DNA of 47,991 bases from Oscillospiraceae bacterium (GTDB taxonomy: Bacteria > Bacillota > Clostridia > Oscillospirales > Ruminococcaceae): the NCBI GenBank assembly GCA_012729855.1, contig JAAYCI010000095.1, positions 1 to 47,991 of the forward strand. The letters are read 5' to 3'. This document shows, piece by piece, positions 1 to 10,624 of the stretch. The translations under genes and the position numbers were made by a program. Below the pieces are notes generated by a model, which was given only the letters and a program-made list of their open reading frames with translations, was not told where the DNA came from and did no database searches. Position 1 is the stretch's first letter. Each line of letters opens with the position of its first letter.

Positions 1-1302
1 CTTGCCGCCGGTGGCGGTCACGTCGCCGGCCGGGCCCACCACCATGGTGGAGCCGGACAGGAAGATGCCCGCCCCGCCGCGGCTGTTGATGCCGGATTCA
101 CCGCCGGTGGCCACCAGCGTGGAATTGATGGTCAGCGTGCCGCCGCTGGGCATCATGCCAATGCCCGCGCCCGCGTAGTTGCCGGTTTCGCCCAGCACGG
201 GGTTGGCCTTGGCGGTGGTGGGCGCGCCGATGGTAATGTTGCCGCCCCGGGTCATGATGCCAAAGCCGCCCTCGGCGTATACCGTGCCGCCCGAGATATC
301 CAGCGAGCGCCCGGCGACGATGCCGGCAAAGAACTGGTCGGGGTACCGGCCGTTAACGCCGTACAGATTGCTGCCGGCGTAGTTGGCTTCGCCGCCCTTG
401 GCTATAATGGTGCCGCCGGTGATTTTCAAATCATCATAGTTCACGATGCCCGCGCCTTTCCCGGACACCGCGGATATATTGGCATTCAGGATGGACGTTC
501 CCTGGGTATGCATGGCTTTTCCGGCCCCGATAGCGATATCCAGGGAACCGCTGCCGGTCACTTTGGCGTTTTGCATGAAGAACGCCCCTGTGAGGGAGTC
601 ATCGGCACTGCCGTTGGTGGCTGTAATTTTGTTCTGCCCCTGCAGGATAATTTCAGGCGCTGTGCCGGCCATGCCCCAAAGGGATACGGCTTGGGCGCCC
701 ACGCCGTATTGGGTGGCCCAGCGGTTGGTCAGGTTTATATCCACATTCCACAGCACCAGTGTGCCCTTAAAGCCGTTGGTGGTGCTGCCAATCAGGCTGC
801 CGGCGTTATCAGGCGCCGCGCTGTAGGCGCCCTTTACAACATGTGTGCCGGGCCGGTTGTCCAGGCTGATAGCGCCGTCGCCCAGCGCGGCGAGGTCGTG
901 CACCGTGGCTTCGGCGGCTTTGGCCGCGCCGCCGCAGGTGAAATTCAGCACATAATTGCTGGTCATCACCAGCGGCACCGAGAGCTGCAGGGTATAGGTG
1001 GTCACCCCGTCTGCCGTGCTGAGCTGGCCGGGCTTCACAAGCGAGGGCGCAGTGGCGATATCCCATGCCGCGCCGTCCATGGTCCAGCTGGTGATGTCAA
1101 CAGTGGGCTCGCTGGTCACCGTGCCCTCCAGGTGCACGACAAGGTGCGTCATCTCAAAGTTTCCGTTCTTTTCCTCGCAGGCAAAGTCGGCCCAGAGGTA
1201 GTCGCCCTCCGCCGCCACTGCCGTTATGGACAGCACCGGAATAAAGGTGAAAGCCATGATGAGTGCCAATGCAAGTGATGCCAGTTTTCTTACTTTTTTC
1301 AT
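1..1302 (-). CDS. Secreted beta-helix-like surface protein, partial (C-terminus beyond window edge)
   Basis: The reading frame is open from the ATG at 1302 to the window edge, giving 434 codons without a stop. A GGGGG ribosome binding site lies 6 bases upstream of this ATG; a second ATG at 1308 sits directly against the GGGGG and is less likely. The protein begins with a clear signal peptide (KKVRK, a hydrophobic run LASLALALIMAF, then an AVAA cleavage region). A beta-rich segment follows, and then short glycine-rich repeats of the type SGGTVYAEGGFGI, GGNITIGAP, SGGTLTINSTLVATGG, which suggest a right-handed beta-helix or carbohydrate-binding-like fold as in large clostridial surface proteins. 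No catalytic motif is seen, and any cell-wall anchor would lie in the missing part. The function is unknown; adhesion or glycan binding is inference. It lies downstream of ppdK on the same strand but beyond a terminator. Confidence 0.7.
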   Translation of the reverse strand, partial: MKKVRKLASLALALIMAFTFIPVLSITAVAAEGDYLWADFACEEKNGNFEMTHLVVHLEGTVTSEPTVDITSWTMDGAAWDIATAPSLVKPGQLSTADGVTTYTLQLSVPLVMTSNYVLNFTCGGAAKAAEATVHDLAALGDGAISLDNRPGTHVVKGAYSAAPDNAGSLIGSTTNGFKGTLVLWNVDINLTNRWATQYGVGAQAVSLWGMAGTAPEIILQGQNKITATNGSADDSLTGAFFMQNAKVTGSGSLDIAIGAGKAMHTQGTSILNANISAVSGKGAGIVNYDDLKITGGTIIAKGGEANYAGSNLYGVNGRYPDQFFAGIVAGRSLDISGGTVYAEGGFGIMTRGGNITIGAPTTAKANPVLGETGNYAGAGIGMMPSGGTLTINSTLVATGGESGINSRGGAGIFLSGSTMVVGPAGDVTATGGK

Positions 1303-1404
1303 TTTCATCCCCCAATACCATGTGATTTTTACGGTGGTAACCGGTTTAAAACCATTACCCTGCCGCATGCGGATGTGTGGGCAAAGCCCGGCGGCCAAGT
1401 TGTG

Positions 1405-1447
1405 AAAAACCCGGCGCACCTGCTTTAGGGGCAAAGTGCGCCGGGTT
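1405..1447 (-). terminator. Rho-independent terminator, minus strand (probably that of ppdK)
   Basis: A perfect 12-bp stem (1408-1419 with 1436-1447) is followed, reading on the minus strand, by a run of T (the A run at 1405-1409). It lies downstream of ppdK but is separated from its stop codon by the repeat element at 1463-1687, so the element seems to have inserted between gene and terminator. Confidence 0.75.
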
Positions 1448-1462
1448 GTTAACGGAAAGGAT

Positions 1463-1687
1463 TAGGGCGTGTCCCTAAAGTAGAGATGGGCAGATACCTC
1501 GGCAGATTTTGGTGGCCTTCAAGGCCGAGGAGGGAGGAATACTTGGTGTATTCCGACTGACGACTAGCGCCGCAGCGCTGTTTCGAGCGCAACCGGGCAC
1601 CGCCCGGCACTTGGCGCGAGATGAACGCAGAAGGACACAAAATATGACGGGGTAGATGTCCCATTGGAACTTTAGGGACACGCCCTA
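1463..1687. repeat. MITE-like element 1 with terminal inverted repeats and central hairpin
   Basis: The 19 outermost bases (TAGGGCGTGTCCCTAAAGT) occur as a perfect inverted copy at the right end. The inverted similarity continues inward, with mismatches, to about 55 bases (shared blocks such as ATGGG, TACC, ATTTTG, CCTT). The centre holds the hairpin GAATAC-TTGGT-GTATTC followed by CGACTGACGAC. The same central plan occurs at 22731-22890 and 26974-27179. No transposase or convincing ORF is present, so it is best described as a non-autonomous mobile or structural repeat. It begins 10 bases past the ppdK stop codon. Confidence 0.75.
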
Positions 1688-1697
1688 GGCACCCGAT

Positions 1698-4325
<2,628 letters not shown>

Positions 4326-4431
4326 AGCACTCATCCTCCAAATCATTATGGTCGTTTTATCCGGCGCTGTATGGGGGCGGGTCCCACGCCCCGCCCAATT
4401 CGCCAAACTTTTAACAAACTGATGTCTTGAA

Positions 4432-4453
4432 CAAGTATAAATCAAGTATAAAT
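4432..4453 (-). promoter_or_regulatory. Tandem 11-bp repeat holding two TATACT boxes (likely ppdK promoter)
   Basis: CAAGTATAAAT is repeated twice without a gap. Read toward ppdK this gives two TATACT -10 hexamers 11 bases apart in one DNA turn. No good -35 element is visible, so activator dependence or a weak promoter is possible. It lies about 110 bases upstream of the ppdK start in the ppdK-prs divergent region, where nothing else is evident. Confidence 0.45.
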
Positions 4454-4558
4454 GATGAACGTGCCACATATTATACCAGAGCCCGCCCCCGATTGCTACA
4501 GCCAAAAGTGGATTTGGCGGTGGATTTATGCTTTTTTATCATGTTTGGCCGCTGCCTC

Positions 4559-4586
4559 TTGCAAAAACCCCAATATGCGGTAAACT
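4559..4586 (+). promoter_or_regulatory. Probable prs promoter
   Basis: TTGCAA (4559-4564), a 16-base spacer and TAAACT (4581-4586) lie about 85 bases upstream of the prs start. The -10 box is followed by an overlapping TATACT, so the exact hexamer is uncertain. Confidence 0.45.
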
Positions 4587-4669
4587 ATACTTTGTGTGAA
4601 CAAATTCTGAACAGTACCAGGGCGGGCCCCGCATGCGCCGCCAGGGTACCGTGGCGCGGAGGCTGTTTT

Positions 4670-5635
4670 ATGAACCTGCACGGCAAGGATATCAAGGTAT
4701 TTTCCGGCAACGCCAACCCGCAGCTGGCCGCGGCCATTGCCCAAAACCTGGGCCTGCCGCTGGGCAAAAGCCATGTGGGCGAGTTTTCCGACGGCGAGAT
4801 ACAGGTGGAGATTTTTGAAAGCGTGCGCGGCAGCGACGTGTTCATCGTGCAAAGCACCTCGCAGCCGGTGAACCGCAACCTGATGGAGCTGCTGATCATG
4901 GTGGACGCCATACGCCGGGCCTCGGCCGGCTGCATCACGGTGGTGATCCCCTACTACGGCTACGCCCGGCAGGACCGCAAAAGCCGCGCGCGCGACCCCA
5001 TTACCGCAAAGCTCGTGGCCAACCTCATCAGCGTGGCCGGGGCCGACCGTATCCTCACCATGGACTTTCACGCCGCGCAGATACAGGGCTTCTTCGACAT
5101 ACCGGTGGACCACCTGGTGGGCATGCCCATTCTGGCGCCTTACTTTGAGCGCAGGGTGAAAAATGACAAAGCCCTGCACGAAAACCTGGTGGTGATGAGC
5201 CCCGACCTTGGCAGCGTGAACCGCGCCCGCACCTTTGCCGAGCGGCTGGACGTGCCGCTGGCCATTGTGGACAAACGCCGCCCCAAGCCCAACGCCAGCG
5301 AGATTATGAACATCATTGGCGAGATACAGGGTAAAGATGTGCTGATTGTGGACGATATGATAGACACCGCCGGTACGCTGGTGAACGCCGCCGCCGGCGT
5401 GATGGAGCGGGGGGCCAAAAGTGTGTCCGCCTGCGCCACCCACGCGGTGTTCTCCGGCCCGGCCATCGAGCGGCTGGAAAACTCCGCCCTCAGCGAGCTG
5501 GTGGTGCTGGACACCATTCACGTGCCCGAGGACAGGCGCTTCGCCAAGCTGACCATCCTCTCCTGCGCGCCGGTAATGGCCGAGGCCATCTCGCGCATTT
5601 ACAGCGACAAGCCGGTGTCCACCCTGTTTGTATAA
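4670..5635 (+). CDS. prs: Ribose-phosphate pyrophosphokinase (PRPP synthetase)
   Basis: Makes 5-phosphoribosyl-1-pyrophosphate from ribose 5-phosphate and ATP, feeding purine, pyrimidine, His, Trp and NAD synthesis. The 321-residue length is normal for class I enzymes. Visible motifs are the RDPITAKLVANLI segment with DFHAAQIQGFF (ATP and metal site) and the PRPP-binding loop VLIVDDMIDTAGT near residue 223. The ATG at 4670 has a GGAGG site 7 bases upstream; the upstream in-frame extension to 4427 runs through the promoter region and is not coding. pth follows after 54 bases, probably in the same transcript, matching the prs-pth order known from Bacillus. Confidence 0.96.
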   Translation: MNLHGKDIKVFSGNANPQLAAAIAQNLGLPLGKSHVGEFSDGEIQVEIFESVRGSDVFIVQSTSQPVNRNLMELLIMVDAIRRASAGCITVVIPYYGYARQDRKSRARDPITAKLVANLISVAGADRILTMDFHAAQIQGFFDIPVDHLVGMPILAPYFERRVKNDKALHENLVVMSPDLGSVNRARTFAERLDVPLAIVDKRRPKPNASEIMNIIGEIQGKDVLIVDDMIDTAGTLVNAAAGVMERGAKSVSACATHAVFSGPAIERLENSALSELVVLDTIHVPEDRRFAKLTILSCAPVMAEAISRIYSDKPVSTLFV

Positions 5636-5689
5636 GACGTGCCGCGGCGTGGCTTCGCCACGGCGCCCAATAGAATAGTATGAGGAACC

Positions 5690-6325
5690 ATGTTCTTTAA
5701 AAACCGAAAAAGCAAGCTTGCCGGGGTGGATTGGCTGATAGCTGGTCTGGGGAACCCCGGCAAAAAATATGATGGCACCCGCCACAACGTGGGTTTTGCC
5801 GCACTGGACGCCGCCGCCGAGCGCTGGGGCATCCCGGTGCGGCGTTCCCGGTTTGACGCGCTTTGCGGCGAGGGCACGGTGGGCGGGCACCGCCTGCTGC
5901 TGCTGAAGCCCCAAACCTTCATGAACCTTTCAGGCGGCAGCCTGATGAAAGCCACCGAGTACTACAACGTGCCGTCCGGGCGGGTGATCGTGCTGTGTGA
6001 CGACGTGGAGTTGGTGCCCGGCCACCTGCGCATCCGGCTTTCGGGCAGTGCCGGCGGGCACAACGGGCTGAAGAGCATCATCACCTTTATTGGGCAGGAG
6101 TTTGCCCGCATACGCATTGGCGTGGGCAAAAAACCCCACCCGAACTACGACATGGTGGACTGGGTGCTGGGCCGTTTCACCGCCGCCGAGAAAAGCGCCG
6201 TGGAGGGGCGATACGCCGATATCGCCGCCGCCGCCCGCCTTTTGATGGACGGCAAGCCCGACGAAGCCATGGCGCTGTACAATGGCGCCGGCCGGCCCGA
6301 GCAGGGCGGCAGGGGCGGCAGATGA
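5690..6325 (+). CDS. pth: Peptidyl-tRNA hydrolase
   Basis: Recycles peptidyl-tRNAs released by stalled ribosomes by cleaving the ester between peptide and tRNA. The sequence has the N-terminal GLGNPG motif, TRHNVGF with the catalytic His, FMNLSG, and the SAGGHNGLKSI block, in 211 residues (slightly longer than the usual 185-195, with about 12 extra N-terminal residues before the first strand). The start at 5690 follows a GAGG site. The C-terminal tail is Gly/Arg-rich. A strong terminator follows at once, so it is probably the last gene of the prs transcript. Confidence 0.95.
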   Translation: MFFKNRKSKLAGVDWLIAGLGNPGKKYDGTRHNVGFAALDAAAERWGIPVRRSRFDALCGEGTVGGHRLLLLKPQTFMNLSGGSLMKATEYYNVPSGRVIVLCDDVELVPGHLRIRLSGSAGGHNGLKSIITFIGQEFARIRIGVGKKPHPNYDMVDWVLGRFTAAEKSAVEGRYADIAAAARLLMDGKPDEAMALYNGAGRPEQGGRGGR

Positions 6326-6332
6326 CGCTGCC

Positions 6333-6353
6333 CCGGGAGTTCCCGGCTTTTTT
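6333..6353 (+). terminator. Terminator after pth
   Basis: A compact CCGGGA-GT-TCCCGG stem is followed by C and six T. It separates prs-pth from the MFS array and implies that the array has its own promoter in 6354-6521; I see no clear promoter there. Confidence 0.65.
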
Positions 6354-6521
6354 CTTTCCAAAAAACCACGGCGAGGCCATGCGCCAATGGGGCAAAGCAG
6401 CCCATAAAGTTTTCTCCAGTGTGTGTTTTATAAAGCAATGTCTCTCCGCCGGTTGACCGCACCGTCACCCACCCAAGCAGAAGCTGTATTCAAGACGAGG
6501 GGAAAGAAGGGAAATTTCGGC

Positions 6522-7832
6522 ATGGAAGCAGAACAGAAACCTAAAAAGAGGTTCTATTTTGGCTGGTGGATTGTGGTGGTGGGGTTTTTGATCATGGCCC
6601 TCAGCTTCGCGCCCAGCCAGTCGCTGCCGGGGCTGTTCGTCAAGCCCCTGGCCGAGGAGTTCGGCGTTTCGCGCACGGTGTCGGCCTCGGTGCAGTCCAC
6701 CGTTACGCTGTCGCTCATGCTGGCCTCGCTGTTTGTGGGGCGCATCATCAACCGGTTCAGCATCAAGTGGGTGGTGGCGGCGGCGCTGGCGCTGCTGGCA
6801 GTCTGTAACTTTATCATTGCCAGCTCCAGTTCCTTTGCGCTGATGTACGTGGCCGGCGTGGGCCGGGGCATTGCCGTTACCTTTGGCACCACCCTGCCGG
6901 CCGCCAACCTGATCAACAACTGGTTCGGCGCCAAGATGCGCGGCCGGGTGTGGGGCGTCACCGCGGTGGGCAGCGGGGTGGGGGCCATGGTGCTTACCCC
7001 CATTGTGGGCGCCCTGATGGACAACTTTGGCTGGCGTTCCGCCTTCATCTTTTTCGGCATCCTGTCGGTTGCTATGATCCCGCTGGTGATTCTTACCTAT
7101 GTGCGCCACCCGGGGGACAAAGGCTTTGAGCAGATTGGCCGGCCCGACCCCACCCCCGGTGGCCTGCGCCCCGACGACACCGGCATTTCCATGAGAACCG
7201 CGGTGCGCAGCAAGGTGTGGTGGCTGGTATTGCCGGCGGCGTTCCTGCTGGCCGGCAGCACCCAGATATGGAACATGAACGGCGCGGCCTACCTCACCGA
7301 TCTCGGCTACAACATTGTGTTTGTCTCCTTCCTCATCACGCTTTGTTCCATCGGGCTCACGGTGGGCAAGGTGGCGCAGGGGGCCATCAGCGACCGCTTT
7401 GGCACCCGCACCGGCATGCTGGCCGGCACCGGGCTGTGCGTGGTGGGCTACCTGCTGGTGCTGCTGGCAGGCAACCAGGTTTTCGCCTATATTTCCATGG
7501 TGCTGCTGGGCTTCGGCCTGGGGGCCCCCACGGTAATGACGCCGCTGGTGGTGCGCGATTTGTTCGGCAACAAGAATTTTGGCACGCTGTCGGGCCTGGC
7601 GCAGGCGGCCGGGGCCTGCGGCGCGGGCACACTGTCTTTGCTGGGCGCCTATACCTACGATGTTACCGGCAGCTACACCATTTCCTGGGTGATGGCCTGC
7701 GTGTTTGGCATCAGCACGGTGGCACTGGTGTTCATTGCCTACCGCCTGCGCCACACGCTTACGCGGCGCCAAACCGACAGTGAGGAAACCACGGCGTTGC
7801 CCGGCAAGGAAAAGAGCCGCCTGGCACGATGA
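6522..7832 (+). CDS. MFS transporter, paralogue 1 of 3
   Basis: A 12-TM major facilitator (MFS_1 type) of 436 residues. It starts MEAEQKPKKRFYFGWW, a lysine-rich cytosolic head running straight into TM1 (IVVVGFLIMALSFAPS). The motif INNWFGAKMRGRVWG lies before TM5, with GSGVGAMVLTPIVG after it. The central loop contains RHPGDKG, and the second half shows the MFS motif SDRFGTRTG. The start at 6522 was chosen because the head matches those of the two downstream paralogues; the upstream in-frame extension is not conserved. The substrate is unknown: the general form resembles monocarboxylate or organic-anion carriers of this superfamily, but nothing seen here decides it. Genes 7905-9170 and 9281-10582 are close paralogues. 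Confidence 0.88.
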   Translation: MEAEQKPKKRFYFGWWIVVVGFLIMALSFAPSQSLPGLFVKPLAEEFGVSRTVSASVQSTVTLSLMLASLFVGRIINRFSIKWVVAAALALLAVCNFIIASSSSFALMYVAGVGRGIAVTFGTTLPAANLINNWFGAKMRGRVWGVTAVGSGVGAMVLTPIVGALMDNFGWRSAFIFFGILSVAMIPLVILTYVRHPGDKGFEQIGRPDPTPGGLRPDDTGISMRTAVRSKVWWLVLPAAFLLAGSTQIWNMNGAAYLTDLGYNIVFVSFLITLCSIGLTVGKVAQGAISDRFGTRTGMLAGTGLCVVGYLLVLLAGNQVFAYISMVLLGFGLGAPTVMTPLVVRDLFGNKNFGTLSGLAQAAGACGAGTLSLLGAYTYDVTGSYTISWVMACVFGISTVALVFIAYRLRHTLTRRQTDSEETTALPGKEKSRLAR

Positions 7833-7904
7833 AGGGCACACGCGGCAGCCACAGGGGGACAGGGCCGGCGGCAGCGCGCGGCCCCAAAGGGGAAGGGGAA
7901 CCGG

Positions 7905-9170
7905 GTGGAAGAGGGGAAAAAGCCCAAAAAGAAGGTATATTTTGGCTGGTGGGTGGTGCTTACCAGCTTTTTGATCATGGGGTTGGTGTTTGCGCCAACC
8001 GGCACATTGATCAGCCTGTTTCTAAAACCCATCAGTGAGGACCTGGGCGTTTCGCGCACCATCTTCACCACCGTGTCCACCATTGGCGGCATCGCCCAGA
8101 TTCTGGCGGCCCTGGTGGGCGGGCGCATTCTGGCGCGGTTCAACCTCAAACGGGTGGTGGCCTTCTCTATGGTAGCGCTGGCCGGCTTCCATGTATGGTT
8201 TGCGCTGTCCGACAACCTCGTTCTGATCCTCATCACATCGGCGGGCCGCGGCATCTTCAGCACGCTGTGCACCACGCTGCCCATTGCCATTCTCATCAAC
8301 AACTGGTTTGGCAGCCGGGTGCGCGGCAAGGCGCTGGGCATTGCCATGGTGGGCAGTGGGGTGGGCTCGGCGGTGCTCAGCCCCATTATTGGCACCCTTA
8401 TAGACCAATTTGGCTGGCGCACCGCCTACATGTTTTTTGCCGTTTTGGTGGTGGCCATCATCCCGTTTGTGCTGGCTACCTTCACCCGCCAGCCGGCAGA
8501 CAAAGGCCTGATGGTGTTTGGCGAGGCCACCGCCCCCGGCGAAAAACCGCCCGCGGTAGACACCAGCGGCATCTCCTCCAAAAACGCGCTGCGCAGCAGC
8601 ATGTTCTGGGTATTGGCGGCGGCGCTGTTTCTGCTGTCGGGCTCTACCCAGGTGTGGAGCTACAACGGCGCGGCTTTCCTTAACGATAGCGGCTATGACG
8701 TGGTGACCACCTCGTTCCTGATGTCTGTGTCGTCGGTGGGGCTCATCATAGGCAAGGTGGGCCTAGGCGCACTGTGCGACCGTTTTGGCACCCGCACGGG
8801 CCTGGCCATCAGCGCGGGCATCTTCACGGCGGGGTACCTGGCATCACTGTTCATTGGCGGTGGCTCCTTTGTGGTATACCCGGCGGTAATGGCGCTGGGC
8901 CTGGGCCTGGCCATTCCCACGGTGGCCACCGCGCTTATTACACGCGATCTGTTTGGCAACAAGGACTTTGGCACGCTGTCCGGCTTCACCCAAAGCGTCC
9001 TGAACCTGGGGTACGCCATCATGGGCATCCTCAGCACCCTCAGCTTTGACCTTACCGGCAGCTACCGGCTGATATGGCTGGTGGCCGCCGGTATGGGTGT
9101 GGTGGGCGTGGTGATAACCTATACGGCCTACGGCCTCAAGCGTGGGGCCATACAGAAATACGGCTGGTAA
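7905..9170 (+). CDS. MFS transporter, paralogue 2 of 3
   Basis: 421 residues from a GTG at 7905 preceded by GGGGAAGGGG. It has the same plan as its neighbours: KKPKKKVYFGWWVVL head, FAPTGTLISLFLKP in TM1-2, INNWFGSRVRGKALGIAMVG, RQPADKG loop, KNALRSSMFWVL opening the second half, and CDRFGTRTG. It follows paralogue 1 by 72 bases with no obvious terminator, so the two are probably cotranscribed. Substrate unknown. The three copies keep the same helix boundaries but differ in the membrane-facing and loop residues, which suggests an old tandem duplication with room for divergent specificity (inference). Confidence 0.88.
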   Translation: MEEGKKPKKKVYFGWWVVLTSFLIMGLVFAPTGTLISLFLKPISEDLGVSRTIFTTVSTIGGIAQILAALVGGRILARFNLKRVVAFSMVALAGFHVWFALSDNLVLILITSAGRGIFSTLCTTLPIAILINNWFGSRVRGKALGIAMVGSGVGSAVLSPIIGTLIDQFGWRTAYMFFAVLVVAIIPFVLATFTRQPADKGLMVFGEATAPGEKPPAVDTSGISSKNALRSSMFWVLAAALFLLSGSTQVWSYNGAAFLNDSGYDVVTTSFLMSVSSVGLIIGKVGLGALCDRFGTRTGLAISAGIFTAGYLASLFIGGGSFVVYPAVMALGLGLAIPTVATALITRDLFGNKDFGTLSGFTQSVLNLGYAIMGILSTLSFDLTGSYRLIWLVAAGMGVVGVVITYTAYGLKRGAIQKYGW

Positions 9171-9189
9171 ACCCTGCAACCCGGCGCAC

Positions 9190-9220
9190 AGGCCCCGTGC
9201 CGGCCAGCCGGGGGCCTTTA
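9190..9220 (+). terminator. Possible terminator between MFS paralogues 2 and 3
   Basis: The AGGCCCC...GGGGCCT stem (9190-9196 with 9211-9217) encloses a GC-rich loop and is followed by only a few T. It may reduce read-through rather than stop it. Confidence 0.4.
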
Positions 9221-9280
9221 ACTGATAAAAAAATAACGATTAAAACACCTGTAAATTATGGAAAGAGGCGGAATTGCAAG

Positions 9281-10582
9281 ATGCAAAAACAAATACCCCC
9301 CAAAAAGAAGCTTTACTTTGGTTGGTGGATCGTCGTGGTTGGGTTTTTGATTATGGGCCTGAACTACGCGCCCAGCCACACCATGCTGGGCCTGTTTTTA
9401 AAACCCCTGGCCGAAGAATTCGCGGTCACGCGCACCGCCTCTGCGGTTATCGCCATCATTGGCTCGGTGTCGGGCATGGTCACCTCGCTGTTTGCCGGCA
9501 GGCTGCTGGCCAGGTACAGCCTGAAGAAAATGGCCGTTATTGCGCTGGGGCTGCAAACGCTTAACTATGTGGGGTATGCCCTGGCCGGCTCCATAGCCGT
9601 TATTGCCGTCACCGGTTTTATCGGCGGCATTTTAAACATGTTTGTCACCACATTGCCCATCTCCGTACTCATCAACAACTGGTTCGGCAGCAAAATCCGC
9701 GGCCGGGCCTGGGGCATCACCATGGTGGGCAGCGGCGTGGGTTCCATGGTGCTCAGTCCCGTTGTCGGCGTCATCATCGAAAACTGGGGCTGGCGGTTTG
9801 GCTACGGCTTTTTCGGGCTGCTTTCGGTGGCGCTCATCCCGCTGGTGCTGCTTACCTTTGTGCGCCACCCACAAGACAAAGGCCTTGCCATTATTGGAGA
9901 ACCCACCGCCACCACGCAGGCGCACAAAAAACCGGCCATCACCGGTATTCCCGCTAAAAACGCGCTGAGAAGCGGCATGTTCTGGGTGCTTACCATTGCG
10001 GTGGTGCTGCTGGGCGGCAGCATCCACTCATGGTCGGTGAACGGCTCGGCCTACCTGAGCGACCAGGGCTTCGACACCATCCAGGTCTCCTTCCTGTTGT
10101 CCATCTCGTCGGTGGGGCTTATCATCGGCAAGGTGCTGCTGGGCACCATCTGCGACAAAAAGGGCACCAAGTACGGGGTGCTGTTCAGCGGCGGCATTTT
10201 TGCGCTGGGCCTGTTTATGTCATTTTTCCTGGGCAGCCTGCCCTGGCTGGCTTACCCGCTGGTGGTACTGCTGGGCATAGGCCTGGCCACCAGCACAGTT
10301 ACCGTGCCACTGATGACCCGCGACCTCTTCGGTATACGGGAATACAGTGTGATAGCAGGCTTCACCGAGAGCGGCCTCAAGCTGGGCGGGGCGCTGGTGC
10401 CGCTGGGTGTTTCCTTGGTGTACGATTTTAGCGGCAGCTACAAGCCCGCCTGGGTAACGATTATTGCTTTCTGCGTGGCGGCCATCACACTGGTGTTCAC
10501 CGCCTACAAAATGCGCCCCAAAGCGATGGAAAAATACGAAGCGGCAGAACATACTATAGGAGTGCCGGCCCCCAGTGTTTAA
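9281..10582 (+). CDS. MFS transporter, paralogue 3 of 3
   Basis: 433 residues from the ATG at 9281, giving MQKQIPPKKKLYFGWW, the same lysine-rich head and FGWW start of TM1 as the two upstream genes. It has INNWFGSKIRGRAWGITMVG, the loop RHPQDKG, KNALRSGMFWVL, and CDKKGTKYG in place of the DRFGTRTG of its paralogues, a change in the cytoplasmic loop 8-9 motif. The long in-frame extension upstream to 9074 overlaps paralogue 2 and is rejected. mfd follows after 42 bases and could be partly transcribed from this array. Substrate unknown. Confidence 0.88.
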   Translation: MQKQIPPKKKLYFGWWIVVVGFLIMGLNYAPSHTMLGLFLKPLAEEFAVTRTASAVIAIIGSVSGMVTSLFAGRLLARYSLKKMAVIALGLQTLNYVGYALAGSIAVIAVTGFIGGILNMFVTTLPISVLINNWFGSKIRGRAWGITMVGSGVGSMVLSPVVGVIIENWGWRFGYGFFGLLSVALIPLVLLTFVRHPQDKGLAIIGEPTATTQAHKKPAITGIPAKNALRSGMFWVLTIAVVLLGGSIHSWSVNGSAYLSDQGFDTIQVSFLLSISSVGLIIGKVLLGTICDKKGTKYGVLFSGGIFALGLFMSFFLGSLPWLAYPLVVLLGIGLATSTVTVPLMTRDLFGIREYSVIAGFTESGLKLGGALVPLGVSLVYDFSGSYKPAWVTIIAFCVAAITLVFTAYKMRPKAMEKYEAAEHTIGVPAPSV

Positions 10583-10624
10583 GCAGTGATTGGATTTTGA
10601 AATGGCACATGGAAAGGAACCCGC

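Noticed and set aside
1463-1687. TA target-site duplication, pointing to an IS630/mariner-type origin of element 1
   Set aside because: TA flanks both ends of element 1 only; elements 2 and 3 each show TA at one end, so the pattern does not hold for the family.
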